The position numbers and the translations under genes are program-made. A DNA stretch of 64,000 nt. It comes from Kluyvera genomosp. 1. GTDB lineage: Bacteria; Pseudomonadota; Gammaproteobacteria; Enterobacterales; Enterobacteriaceae. The DNA lies in contig NZ_LGHZ01000038.1 of assembly GCF_001266615.1 (NCBI RefSeq), forward strand, positions 62,001 to 126,000, given 5' to 3'. Of the stretch, positions 1-8,051 are shown one piece after another (position 1 is the first letter of the stretch; every line of letters starts with the position of its first letter). The notes under the pieces are model-generated. The model was not told where the DNA came from, did no database searches, and saw nothing but the letters and a program-made list of their open reading frames with translations.

Positions 1-526
1 GGCCCCACAGGTCAATACGGCCGCCGTAATAACCCTGAACTGCACCCACCACCACGCCCATCACGCTCGCGAAAAGGGTAAAAATCAGGCCAAATAGCAA
101 TGAAATTCGGGTGCCGTAGAGAATACGTGCCATGACGTCCCGGCCGTTAGCATCGGTACCGAGCCAATTTTGTCTGGATGGTGGGGAAGGGAAGGGGATA
201 TCCGTGCTGTAATTAATGCTGCTGGCACCAAAGCGAATCGGCGCCCACACCACCCAGCCGTTGTTCTCGAGGCGCTGCTGCAGCCAGGGATCTTGATAGT
301 CAGCGGTAGTGGCGAATTCACCGCCGAAGGTTTTCTCGCTGTAGTTTTTTAGCACCGGCGCGTACAGACTGCCCTGATAGCTGACCAGCAGCGGGCGGTC
401 ATTGGCAATGAATTCGGCGCACAGGCTACAGATAAAAATGACGGCGAAAATCCACAAAGACCAATAGCCGCGGCGGTTGTGGCGAAAGCGCGCCCAGCGC
501 GCCTGGTTAACGGCACTCAGCGTCAT
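1..526 (-). CDS. yejE: YejE, ABC transporter permease (3' part outside window)
   Basis: Inner-membrane permease of the YejABEF importer, which in E. coli takes up peptides and microcin C. About 175 codons are visible from the ATG at 526; the C-terminal half lies beyond the left edge. The N-terminus begins MTLSAVNQARWARFRHNRRG, typical of DppC/OppC-type permeases: a basic cytoplasmic head, one membrane segment near residues 20-40, a periplasmic stretch, then a GTDANGRDVMARILYG segment that opens the conserved permease core. The start lies one base beyond the yejB stop, so the two are translated in tandem in the order yejA-yejB-yejE. Identity is firm from sequence and context. Confidence 0.95.
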   Translation of the reverse strand, partial: MTLSAVNQARWARFRHNRRGYWSLWIFAVIFICSLCAEFIANDRPLLVSYQGSLYAPVLKNYSEKTFGGEFATTADYQDPWLQQRLENNGWVVWAPIRFGASSINYSTDIPFPSPPSRQNWLGTDANGRDVMARILYGTRISLLFGLIFTLFASVMGVVVGAVQGYYGGRIDLWG

Positions 527-527
527 A

Positions 528-1619
528 TTAGCGGCCCTCAAAATCAATGCGCGGATCCACTAGCGTATAGCAGATGTCGCTGACAATATTCATCAGCAGT
601 CCGATGAGCGTGAAGATGTAAAGCGTGCCAAACATCACTGGATAATCGCGTGAGACGGTGGCCTCATAGCCCAGCAGCCCTAGCCCGTTCAGGGAAAACA
701 TCACTTCAATCAGCAATGAACCGGTAAAAAACATGCTGATGAACGTCGCCGGGAACCCGGCAATCACCAGCAGCATGGCGTTGCGGAAAATGTGTTTCCA
801 CAGAATCTGCCGTTCACTGACCCCTTTTGCTCGCGCGGTGACCACGTATTGTTTACGAATTTCGTCGAGAAATGAGTTTTTGGTCAGCATGGTGAGTGCG
901 GCAAACCCGCCAATGACCGTCGCCAGTACCGGCAGCGTGATGTGCCAGAGATAATCGGTTATTTTCAGATACCAGGGAAGGGAATCAAAGTTGGCGGATG
1001 TCAGCCCGCGTAGCGGGAAAATATCGTAGTAGCTGCCGCCAGCGAACACGACAATCAGCACGATAGCGAATAAGAACGCCGGTATCGCGTAGCCGATAAT
1101 AATACCGGTACTGGTCCAGATATCGAAGCGGCTACCGTTGTACACCGCCTTGCGAATCCCAAGGGGTATGGAGACCAGATAGATAATTAACGTGCTCCAG
1201 ACGCCGAGCGACACCGAAACCGGCAGGCTCTCTTTCATCAATTGCATGACCGAAGCATTGCGAAACAGGCTGTTGCCAAAATCAAAGCGCAAATAGTCGC
1301 CGAGCATTTTGAAATAACGCTCGTGCAACGGTTTGTCAAAGCCGTAGCGCTGGGTGATCTCGGCGATCACCTCCGGATCCAGCCCTCGACCACCGCGGTA
1401 TTGGCTTTCGGCGATGTTGCTGACGCCGACGCGTGACTGCCCGCCGCCCATGTTTCCACCGCCACCGGGTAAGGTGCCCTGATGGCCAAATTCCACAGCG
1501 GCAATGGCCTGATCGACCGGTCCGCCGGGAGCTATCTGCACGATAAAGAAATTGAGGGTGATGATCGCCCACAGGGTCGGGATTATCAGCAGCAAGCGGC
1601 GAATGAGATAGGCACCCAT
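528..1619 (-). CDS. yejB: YejB, ABC transporter permease for peptide/microcin C uptake
   Basis: Membrane permease of 363 residues (E. coli YejB is 364), partner of YejE and the binding protein YejA. It starts with a hydrophobic segment (residues about 8-30) followed by a periplasmic insert holding a glycine-rich run at 51-60 ([10 protein letters not shown]), then the usual DppB-type membrane core with the cytoplasmic loop [21 protein letters not shown] that docks on the ATPase. It begins 9 bases after yejA ends, with an AGGAG-type ribosome site just upstream. The glycine-rich loop is longer than in generic DppB permeases, as is usual for the YejB subgroup. Confidence 0.96.
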   Translation of the reverse strand: MGAYLIRRLLLIIPTLWAIITLNFFIVQIAPGGPVDQAIAAVEFGHQGTLPGGGGNMGGGQSRVGVSNIAESQYRGGRGLDPEVIAEITQRYGFDKPLHERYFKMLGDYLRFDFGNSLFRNASVMQLMKESLPVSVSLGVWSTLIIYLVSIPLGIRKAVYNGSRFDIWTSTGIIIGYAIPAFLFAIVLIVVFAGGSYYDIFPLRGLTSANFDSLPWYLKITDYLWHITLPVLATVIGGFAALTMLTKNSFLDEIRKQYVVTARAKGVSERQILWKHIFRNAMLLVIAGFPATFISMFFTGSLLIEVMFSLNGLGLLGYEATVSRDYPVMFGTLYIFTLIGLLMNIVSDICYTLVDPRIDFEGR

Positions 1620-1628
1620 AAACTCTCC

Positions 1629-3452
1629 TTAACGTCGGGATGCGGGCAGCTTTGCCGCTTTGTTTACGTCATACCACCAGGTGTCAAAGCCGGGCGCGTC
1701 GGGACCTGAGCTGTAAAGCGGGTGAATAGCGGGGTATGAAAATTTGTCCCAATGGGCAATTCGGCTGCCGGACATGAACCACATTGGCAGCATGTAATAG
1801 TTCCAGGTGAGTACGCGATCCAGCGCGCGACCCAGAGGAATGAGTTTCTGCTGATTTCCCTGCCAACGGATTATCTGATTGATCAGGCTATCGATGGCCG
1901 GGCTGGCGACGCCGGGCGCGTTATAGGTAGAATTAATGTATTCCGAGGACCACGAAATCTGCAAATCGGCGCTGGGCCAGGGCGCGGCTCGCCATAGGCT
2001 TGGCATCATGTCGTAATCACGTTTGCGCAGGCGGTTGGTAATCTGCGAGATATCCACCTGGCGAACGTCCATCGTGATGCCAAGACGCTGTAAGTTGTGT
2101 TGGAACGGCATTACCCACTGGTCGTTGCCACCAGAAGGTAGCAGCAGCTCAAAGCGCAGCGGCTGTCCGGTTTGCTGATTAACCCTCTGCTGACCTTTTA
2201 ACACCCACCCCGCCTCGGTAAGCAGTTTCCCTGCGTTTAGCAGATTCTCACGATCAAAGCCGTCGCCATTAGATGTGGGCGGCTGATAGATTGCGGTGAA
2301 GACTTCTGGCGGCACTTCATTTTTCAATGGCGCTAGCAGCGTCAGTTCGTCGGCCTTTGGATAATCACGGGCTGCGTATTCCGTATTCTGGAAATAGCTG
2401 CTGGCGCGGCTGTAGGCGTTGTAAAACAGCGCCTTGTTCATCCACTCAAAATCAAACGCCATGCTGACGGCCTGGCGCACCCGGCGGTCGGAAAAGACCG
2501 GACGCTGAATATTAAATGCCAGCCAGCGCGTATCCTGTGCGGCGTTATTTTTTTGCTCATCTTTGACGATATAACCGTTAGCAAAGTTTTTGCCTATATA
2601 GCGGGTAGCCCAGTTTTTGGCACTGCTTTCGGTACGTACGTCAAATGCACCTGCCTTAAAGGCTTCGAAAGCAACGTTATCATCGAGGTAATAGTCGTAG
2701 CGTAGCGAATCGAAGTTCCAGCGCCCACGGTTAACGGGTAAATTGGCGGCCCAGTAATCTTTTACCCGCGAGTAGATGATGTACTGACCCATTTTCCAGT
2801 CGCTGATGCGATAAGGGCCGCTGGCCAGCGGCGGGGTACTGAGTGGGTCGCTGAGCTTATGATCCTTCCAGAATTTCTCCGGCAGAATCGGCAGCGTAAA
2901 CAGCCCCAGCATGTCCTCTTTACCCGGTTTAGCCAGTTCGATGCGGAGGGTTAATGGCGTAATGGCTTTGACGGTGGTGCCTTTATAAATCAGCCGAAAC
3001 TGCGGGACACCTTCGGTCATGAATTTGTTGAAGGTGAATGCCACATCGCTAGCGAGAATAGGACTGCCGTCATGGAAACGGGCGTGAGGATTAATGGTTA
3101 ACTCCACCCACGAATAGTCATCGGCATAGCGAGCGCGGTCAGCGACCAGCGGATAGTAGCTGCCAGCTTCATCGTCGGAGGTGGTAAACAGGGCATCGTA
3201 TAGCGAGTCCGTGCGAACGGCCGCGTTACCGCGCAGGGCATAACGGTTGAAATTGTCAAAGGTGCCAAGCGCGGCCAGTGTGATATTGCCACCTTTTGGC
3301 GCAGCGGGATTCACATAGTCAAAATGATCAAAATTGACGGCGTACTTTGGTTCGCCAATCACTGCAAATGCATAGCTTTCTTTTATCTCCTGCGCATACA
3401 GAGGCAGGCTTAACGTCATCAGCAGGGCAAAACAGATACGCGCTATGATCAA
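1629..3452 (-). CDS. yejA: YejA, periplasmic binding protein of the YejABEF importer (TTG start)
   Basis: Extracytoplasmic solute-binding protein of family 5 (607 residues; E. coli about 604) that delivers peptides and microcin C to YejBE. Residues 1-20 form a signal peptide ending LPLYA, with the mature protein beginning QEIKESYAF. The family-5 landmarks AAPKGGNITLAALGTFDNFN and FHDGSPILASDVAFTF are present. The best start is a TTG at 3452: it gives the full signal peptide, and a GGGGG stretch lies about 12 bases upstream. The next in-frame ATG (codon 12) would remove the front of the signal. First gene of the operon. The promoter probably lies between 3453 and 3518, but no strong boxes are obvious. 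Confidence 0.95.
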   Translation of the reverse strand: MIIARICFALLMTLSLPLYAQEIKESYAFAVIGEPKYAVNFDHFDYVNPAAPKGGNITLAALGTFDNFNRYALRGNAAVRTDSLYDALFTTSDDEAGSYYPLVADRARYADDYSWVELTINPHARFHDGSPILASDVAFTFNKFMTEGVPQFRLIYKGTTVKAITPLTLRIELAKPGKEDMLGLFTLPILPEKFWKDHKLSDPLSTPPLASGPYRISDWKMGQYIIYSRVKDYWAANLPVNRGRWNFDSLRYDYYLDDNVAFEAFKAGAFDVRTESSAKNWATRYIGKNFANGYIVKDEQKNNAAQDTRWLAFNIQRPVFSDRRVRQAVSMAFDFEWMNKALFYNAYSRASSYFQNTEYAARDYPKADELTLLAPLKNEVPPEVFTAIYQPPTSNGDGFDRENLLNAGKLLTEAGWVLKGQQRVNQQTGQPLRFELLLPSGGNDQWVMPFQHNLQRLGITMDVRQVDISQITNRLRKRDYDMMPSLWRAAPWPSADLQISWSSEYINSTYNAPGVASPAIDSLINQIIRWQGNQQKLIPLGRALDRVLTWNYYMLPMWFMSGSRIAHWDKFSYPAIHPLYSSGPDAPGFDTWWYDVNKAAKLPASRR

Positions 3453-3518
3453 GATTTGGCAACCCCCGCTTAAACGTATTGATTGAACAGGCTTTTATCA
3501 GTGAATCTTAAATGACCT

Positions 3519-5084
3519 TTACTCACATGTGAAATACTTTGCCGGCTTATGATGTTCAGCCGTTAGTTGCTGCAAGGTCAGCGGGCGGCTTATCAGATAA
3601 CCCTGTAGAAAATCGACGCCATGCTCGCGCAGCCAGGTTGCTTGTTCTTCGGTTTCAACCCCTTCGGCGACGGTCACCAGATTTAGGCGCTGAGTGAGGG
3701 TTAACACGGCATCCAGTACCGGAGAGGTGACGGTTTCCTGGCCAATGGCGTTGACGAATCCACGGTCTATTTTCAGGTAATCAAGCGTAAAGCGCTCAAG
3801 GTAGATAAGCGCGCTATGGCCGGTACCGAAATCATCAATCGCTACCTCAATCCCTTCACCGCGTAGCCAGGTGAATAGGCTCATCGCTTTTTCCTGGTTG
3901 AGCATGTCGCGTTCGGTGATTTCGAATACCAGCTGGAAATAGTTATCCGGTAGGCTCGCGTTGAATTGGCGAATATCCTGCTGGAAGCTCTCGGCAATAA
4001 GATGTCCCGGGGCAATATTGATGCCGAGCTTGGCTCCCGGTGGCAGAAGGTCTTTCAGTGTTGCCGCATCGCGAGCAATCAGCTCGAAGAGATGGCGGGT
4101 AAGGGGAACGATGAGATTTTGCGCTTCTGCAAAGCTGATAAAGGCATCGGGTGGAATATTGCCCGCTGTAGGATGTGACCAGCGCATCAACGCTTCAACG
4201 CCCGCTATTTTCTGCTCCTTTGCATCCACTACCGGTTGGTACACGACGTAGAATTGACGATGCTTGATGGCGGAGAGAATCTCTTTTCCCGGGCGCGAGT
4301 GAATCGTCAGGATATAGAAGCACAGCAGACCGCCGAGTAAACCGCAGGCGAGCCCCAGCAAAATGGAATACAGCGAGTTATCGGTACCTGCCGTGTTGCT
4401 GTAGAGATAGATTTCCAGCGGGACGCCTTTAACCTTGACGTGCCTGACGGCGGTATCGGTAATTGCACTGAGGGGAAGAGGTTTATTGCTAAATGTTGAA
4501 ATCGCCGTTTTGCCGTTAACAACCAGCGCCACCCCGTTGTAGGGGCTCTGTTTAGCCGAATAGAGCACCCAGGGCATCAGGTTGGCGTTAATGGAGGCGA
4601 AGATCCCGCGATTCTCCAACAGTGGGCTTTTCACCCATAGCACAAAGGCTGGCGTGGTAGGCATCATAGGCGTGCCGGGCAGAATTCCCATCACGTGATT
4701 TTTAGTGAGATCGAGATCTGGCACCAGATCCTTTAGAGACAGTTCCATCGGGCCGGTTGCTGAAGAGCAATAGGCCACCTGATCTTTCACCAGTAGAAAC
4801 GCCCTGACATTCATGCTGAATGCTGCTCGGGCCGTCAGCTCTGATGAGACTTCTTCACAGCTATTTAGAGTCAATGACTGCAAAGAGTCCATAGTGACCA
4901 GAATTTGGCTGAAGTAGTTATCAAGGTAGTTTTGTAGGCTGGAAATGGTGACATCAAACTGAGCAGAGCGGCGGTGATGAAAAATAGAATACTGTAGGGC
5001 GCCACAGACAAGGGCAACCAGCAGGCCAGTCGCAATGCTGGCGAGAATAGTCCGGCGATTAATTGACCTTTGACGAGTAAACAT
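3519..5084 (-). CDS. pdeN: PdeN (Rtn), CSS-motif cyclic-di-GMP phosphodiesterase
   Basis: Inner-membrane c-di-GMP phosphodiesterase of 521 residues. Architecture: membrane segment at about 13-33; periplasmic CSS-motif sensor with Cys76 and C106-S-S; second membrane segment at about 238-260; cytoplasmic EAL domain from about 275. Catalytic signatures are intact: EAL at 297-299, EITER at 388-392, DDFGTG at 417-422, KID near 438-440, EGVE at 474-477 and QGY at 494-496, so an active enzyme is expected. In the CSS family the periplasmic cysteine pair links activity to disulfide state (family knowledge). It lies between yejA and mepS as in E. coli and is separated from mepS by a strong terminator, so it probably has its own promoter. 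Confidence 0.96.
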   Translation of the reverse strand: MFTRQRSINRRTILASIATGLLVALVCGALQYSIFHHRRSAQFDVTISSLQNYLDNYFSQILVTMDSLQSLTLNSCEEVSSELTARAAFSMNVRAFLLVKDQVAYCSSATGPMELSLKDLVPDLDLTKNHVMGILPGTPMMPTTPAFVLWVKSPLLENRGIFASINANLMPWVLYSAKQSPYNGVALVVNGKTAISTFSNKPLPLSAITDTAVRHVKVKGVPLEIYLYSNTAGTDNSLYSILLGLACGLLGGLLCFYILTIHSRPGKEILSAIKHRQFYVVYQPVVDAKEQKIAGVEALMRWSHPTAGNIPPDAFISFAEAQNLIVPLTRHLFELIARDAATLKDLLPPGAKLGINIAPGHLIAESFQQDIRQFNASLPDNYFQLVFEITERDMLNQEKAMSLFTWLRGEGIEVAIDDFGTGHSALIYLERFTLDYLKIDRGFVNAIGQETVTSPVLDAVLTLTQRLNLVTVAEGVETEEQATWLREHGVDFLQGYLISRPLTLQQLTAEHHKPAKYFTCE

Positions 5085-5131
5085 ACTACTTCTCTATGCT
5101 ACGGAACTCTAAAGAAAAGAATACTGATGAA

Positions 5132-5171
5132 GCATAAAAAAAGCACTGCTAGAGCAGTGCTTTTTTTATGC
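5132..5171 (-). terminator. Intrinsic terminator of mepS (perfect 19-bp arms)
   Basis: Arms at 5132-5150 and 5153-5171 are exact reverse complements around a two-base centre. The stem core (AGCACTGCT/AGCAGTGCT) is flanked by A7 on one side and T7 on the other, so it can terminate in both directions. It lies 36 bases past the mepS stop, just before the pdeN promoter region. Confidence 0.92.
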
Positions 5172-5207
5172 TTACCGTCAGCCAAGGGAAACCGACGGTA
5201 AACGACA

Positions 5208-5780
5208 TTACGAACGACTCAGGACGCGGCGAGCTTCGTTGTAACGCTTATTCCAGTATGGCTCATTCATGCTGGAAATAGTCACACCGCTGCTGGTGGA
5301 TGCATGAACGAACTGGTTATTGCCAATATAAATTCCAACGTGGCGACCCGTGGATCCTGCACGGAACAGAACTAAATCACCGGTACGGAGCTGGCTGCGC
5401 GAAACAGATTTGCCTGTTTCCTGCTGTTCCCACGTGGAACGCGGCAGCTCTAAACCAAATTGTTCACGGAATGTGCGCTGCACAAAGCTGGAACAATCAA
5501 CGCCTCGTTTGGTATCGCCACCAAGACGGTAACGAACACCTTTCCATCCTGCGTATTGATCCATCAGACGGGATTTCACGTCGAGGTTACGCACCATGGT
5601 TTCAAATTCATCCTGAGAGGCTTGCAGTGAAGAAGTGTCTTCGCTACCCACACCATGCGTCTCAGAATGCATGTTCTTAGCGGTATTACTGGTTGTACTA
5701 CATGCAGAAAGCAGAACCGCGACTGCTACTGCTGGAATCGCTCGCAAGATATATCTCAAAATCGGCTGAGATTTGACCAT
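5208..5780 (-). CDS. mepS: MepS (Spr), murein DD-endopeptidase lipoprotein
   Basis: Outer-membrane lipoprotein of the NlpC/P60 family that cuts mDap-D-Ala crosslinks so that new peptidoglycan can be inserted; E. coli controls it by NlpI-Prc proteolysis. 190 residues. Signal peptide with lipobox LSA-C27, a linker, then the catalytic domain with nucleophile Cys96 (GVDCSSF) and histidines His147 (RHVG) and His159 (FVHAS), matching the Cys-His-His triad. An AGGGA ribosome site lies about 10 bases upstream of the ATG. A perfect 7-bp inverted repeat (5806-5822) lies in the 5' leader, followed upstream by a TATAAC sequence on the minus strand. Confidence 0.97.
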   Translation of the reverse strand: MVKSQPILRYILRAIPAVAVAVLLSACSTTSNTAKNMHSETHGVGSEDTSSLQASQDEFETMVRNLDVKSRLMDQYAGWKGVRYRLGGDTKRGVDCSSFVQRTFREQFGLELPRSTWEQQETGKSVSRSQLRTGDLVLFRAGSTGRHVGIYIGNNQFVHASTSSGVTISSMNEPYWNKRYNEARRVLSRS

Positions 5781-6193
5781 TTTCGTTGTTTTCCCTTGAA
5801 GTCCTTAACGACAGAGTCGTTATAAAAAATGCCAAACGCGTCTGAGACTAAATACACGCAATCAATGAGACAATTCTTTGAATTCAGTTTTGTGGTACAG
5901 CGCACAAAACTTTATTTAATGGACCGAATAATTGCTCTTTGAAACGACAAACGCAAATGAGAGTACCTTAACGAAAGGGGCATTGCGAGTGCTTTTGCCC
6001 GATTTTTTATAAGAAATACTGATATAGAAAGTTAGCAAATGTGAATGGCTAAAATTGCGTCGTCAGAGTATGAAAAATGGGCAACTTGTTCATTATAAAC
6101 ATGAATGTTATGACAGGATGATGACGAAAATAAAAGAGGCAAAAAAATAGGCGAAAGATGATTTTCTTTCGCCTGATTCGTCAGAAGCAACGG
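5781..6193. other. 413-bp intergenic region between mepS and lpxT
   Basis: No protein gene is supported here. Going upstream from mepS it holds the mepS leader (inverted repeat TAACGAC/GTCGTTA at 5806-5822), an AT-rich stretch, a plus-strand terminator-like element at 5978-6008 (GGGCA/TGCCC arms followed by GATTTTTTAT), a second AT-rich stretch, and the lpxT terminator at 6141-6174. The plus-strand element faces away from both flanking genes, so it may close an unannotated small RNA beginning somewhere near 5900. Confidence 0.6.
6141..6174 (-). terminator. Intrinsic terminator of lpxT
   Basis: Nine-base arms at 6149-6157 and 6166-6174 (AGGCGAAAG/CTTTCGCCT) with an 8-base loop; on the minus strand they are followed by ATTTTTTTG. 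It lies 20 bases after the lpxT stop. Confidence 0.88.
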
Positions 6194-6913
6194 TTATTTA
6201 TTGGCTGCTTTTAATTTGCTCAATTTGGGTAAATTACACTCAAATAGCTTGATGGCTTTATCACTCAACGGCGTCATCAGAACCCATGGCACACCGATCA
6301 ACACCGAAGTCAGCGATCCCACCGCGATATCGGTGAACCAATGCGCGCCGATCATTACGCGAGGGAAAGCGAAAACCACAAAAATAACCAGCGAAATAAG
6401 GAATGCTTTCACGCCGAAATAGCGCCACATAAAGGAGGCGAATATCAGCAGCATCATTCCGTGATCGCCTGGGAAGCTGTCGCGTGAACCGTCTTTGGTA
6501 TTAAAGTCCACGTAGTCACTCACGCGATGTGCGCCAGCAACCGACAGTGACGGGCTACTGCGGGTCACCGGGATAAAGTGTTGTGCTAGCTGATTGATGA
6601 TAACCGCGGCTAGCAGCATCACCAGACCAATAATCACAATACGGCGGCGTCCATTGGTCTCTTCTTTTAACCAGAAGTTCAGCATCAAGCAGCCCATCGC
6701 CAACAGTGAGCAACCGTCAAAGGCGCGGTTATTGATGATGGCCAGGAACCACGCATAGGTCAGGTTACCGGCATTCAGTCCCTGGTTGAAGAAACGGAAA
6801 ATCGCCACATCGAGGGTTGACCACCACCCGTGGTTGACCGGCAGATACCAGGACAGGAATAACGCCACACCGGCAGCGTTAAGCATAATGATCAAGGGAA
6901 AGCGTGTACGCAT
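6194..6913 (-). CDS. lpxT: LpxT (YeiU), lipid A 1-diphosphate synthase
   Basis: Inner-membrane PAP2-family kinase that moves a phosphate from undecaprenyl pyrophosphate to the 1-phosphate of Kdo2-lipid A on the periplasmic face. From the ATG at 6913 it is 239 residues, close to the 237 of E. coli. A further in-frame start at 7003 would add 30 residues and overlap yeiR, so it is not preferred; GTGAAG lies 5-10 bases upstream of 6913. PAP2 motifs: SFPGDHG at 146-152 (PSGH-like) and RVMIGAHWFTD at 185-195 (SR-x5-H-like). About six membrane segments. In E. coli the activity is inhibited post-translationally through PmrR. Confidence 0.93.
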   Translation of the reverse strand: MRTRFPLIIMLNAAGVALFLSWYLPVNHGWWSTLDVAIFRFFNQGLNAGNLTYAWFLAIINNRAFDGCSLLAMGCLMLNFWLKEETNGRRRIVIIGLVMLLAAVIINQLAQHFIPVTRSSPSLSVAGAHRVSDYVDFNTKDGSRDSFPGDHGMMLLIFASFMWRYFGVKAFLISLVIFVVFAFPRVMIGAHWFTDIAVGSLTSVLIGVPWVLMTPLSDKAIKLFECNLPKLSKLKAANK

Positions 6914-6957
6914 TATCGTCTTCACAGCAATTAATCTCGCCGGCAACCTTAGCGTTA

Positions 6958-7935
6958 TTACCCTAAACGAAGTTTCAACAGTGCGGATTGGAGCCCATTC
7001 CAATCGGTCTCGACATCATTTATCAGCTCAATGCGACTGTCAGGCGGCGCAACATTTTGGGTTTCAATATGCAGATCCGCACCCTGACGGTTAATTCGCA
7101 CCAGCCCTTCAGAAATACGCATTACGGCTTTCAGACGCGCAACCGGCGCCAGCCGCGCCCATTCTAAGAGGCCAATGGTATCAAACTGGGTATCGGCATC
7201 AAAAATCCAGCCGCAGGCATGGTAACCCTGGCCTTGATTGACGCTACGTCTCCAGCGTTGATGCTCCGGCAGGCTCAACGCCCCCAATCCTTTGTTTGAG
7301 GGATGGGAGTGAGTATGCGCAGCACTTGCAGTAAGCTTGGCCAGATTGCTGCGCGGCGTATCCAACAGCGCAACGTCAATATTGCCCTGTGTAGTGGCCA
7401 AATGCTGACGCTCGCCGCCGTTTTGCTGCCACCAGTCGGTCATCGCCTGCTGGCTTTCCGGCGTGGTGCGGTCAGATTTATTGCTGACGATAATGTCCGC
7501 AGCCGCCAATTGATCGCGAAAGTTTTCATTGCTCGCGATCTTTTCATCCAACAGTTGACGCGGATCCATCACGCAAATAGTGGCGCGCAGGTCGATCCAC
7601 GGCTCGTAAACCGGAGCGGTCAACAGATCGAGGATCTGTTTAGGGTGACCCAGCCCAGTGGGTTCAATCAGCAGTCGATCGGTTTTTCCCTGACGGAGTA
7701 GCGTATTTAGTCCAACCTGCATCGGCAGTCCATTGACGCAGCACATACAGCCGCCGGGGATCTCTTTTAATAGTGCGCCGCTGTCTGCCAACAGTGCGCC
7801 GTCGATTCCCACTTCGCCAAACTCATTAACCAATACCGCCCATTTTTCATCGGCAGGCTTATGAGCCAGAAGGTGCAGAATAGAGGTTGTTTTCCCGCTG
7901 CCGAGAAAGCCGGTGATCAGATTGGTTTTAGTCAC
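6958..7935 (-). CDS. yeiR: YeiR, zinc-binding COG0523 GTPase (GTG start)
   Basis: Cytoplasmic G3E-family GTPase of 325 residues, related to CobW/ZNG1 metallochaperones. P-loop GFLGSGKTT at 9-17, the metal-binding CxCC motif at 63-66, an NKSD guanine-specificity motif in the middle, a histidine-containing linker (HTHSH) near residue 205, and a C-terminal CobW_C domain. E. coli YeiR binds zinc and its GTPase is zinc-responsive. The start is a GTG at 7935 with GGAG five bases upstream; it aligns with the family N-terminus MTKTNLITGF. lpxT begins 44 bases downstream on the same strand, so the two may share a transcript. No Zur box was recognised. Confidence 0.94.
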   Translation of the reverse strand: MTKTNLITGFLGSGKTTSILHLLAHKPADEKWAVLVNEFGEVGIDGALLADSGALLKEIPGGCMCCVNGLPMQVGLNTLLRQGKTDRLLIEPTGLGHPKQILDLLTAPVYEPWIDLRATICVMDPRQLLDEKIASNENFRDQLAAADIIVSNKSDRTTPESQQAMTDWWQQNGGERQHLATTQGNIDVALLDTPRSNLAKLTASAAHTHSHPSNKGLGALSLPEHQRWRRSVNQGQGYHACGWIFDADTQFDTIGLLEWARLAPVARLKAVMRISEGLVRINRQGADLHIETQNVAPPDSRIELINDVETDWNGLQSALLKLRLG

Positions 7936-8051
7936 GAAAACTCCAGAAAGGAAAGAGTGTTAACTCGATCACTTTATTCTGGGTAAAAGACGACGTAAAG
8001 AGAAGCTTTTGGTGAGCCAGGAAGAACCGGCTCACCGGAGGAGGGGTACGG

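Noticed and set aside
6914-7003. N-terminal extension of LpxT overlapping yeiR
   Set aside because: The extra 30 residues are not seen in E. coli LpxT and an internal ATG with a ribosome site gives the family length.
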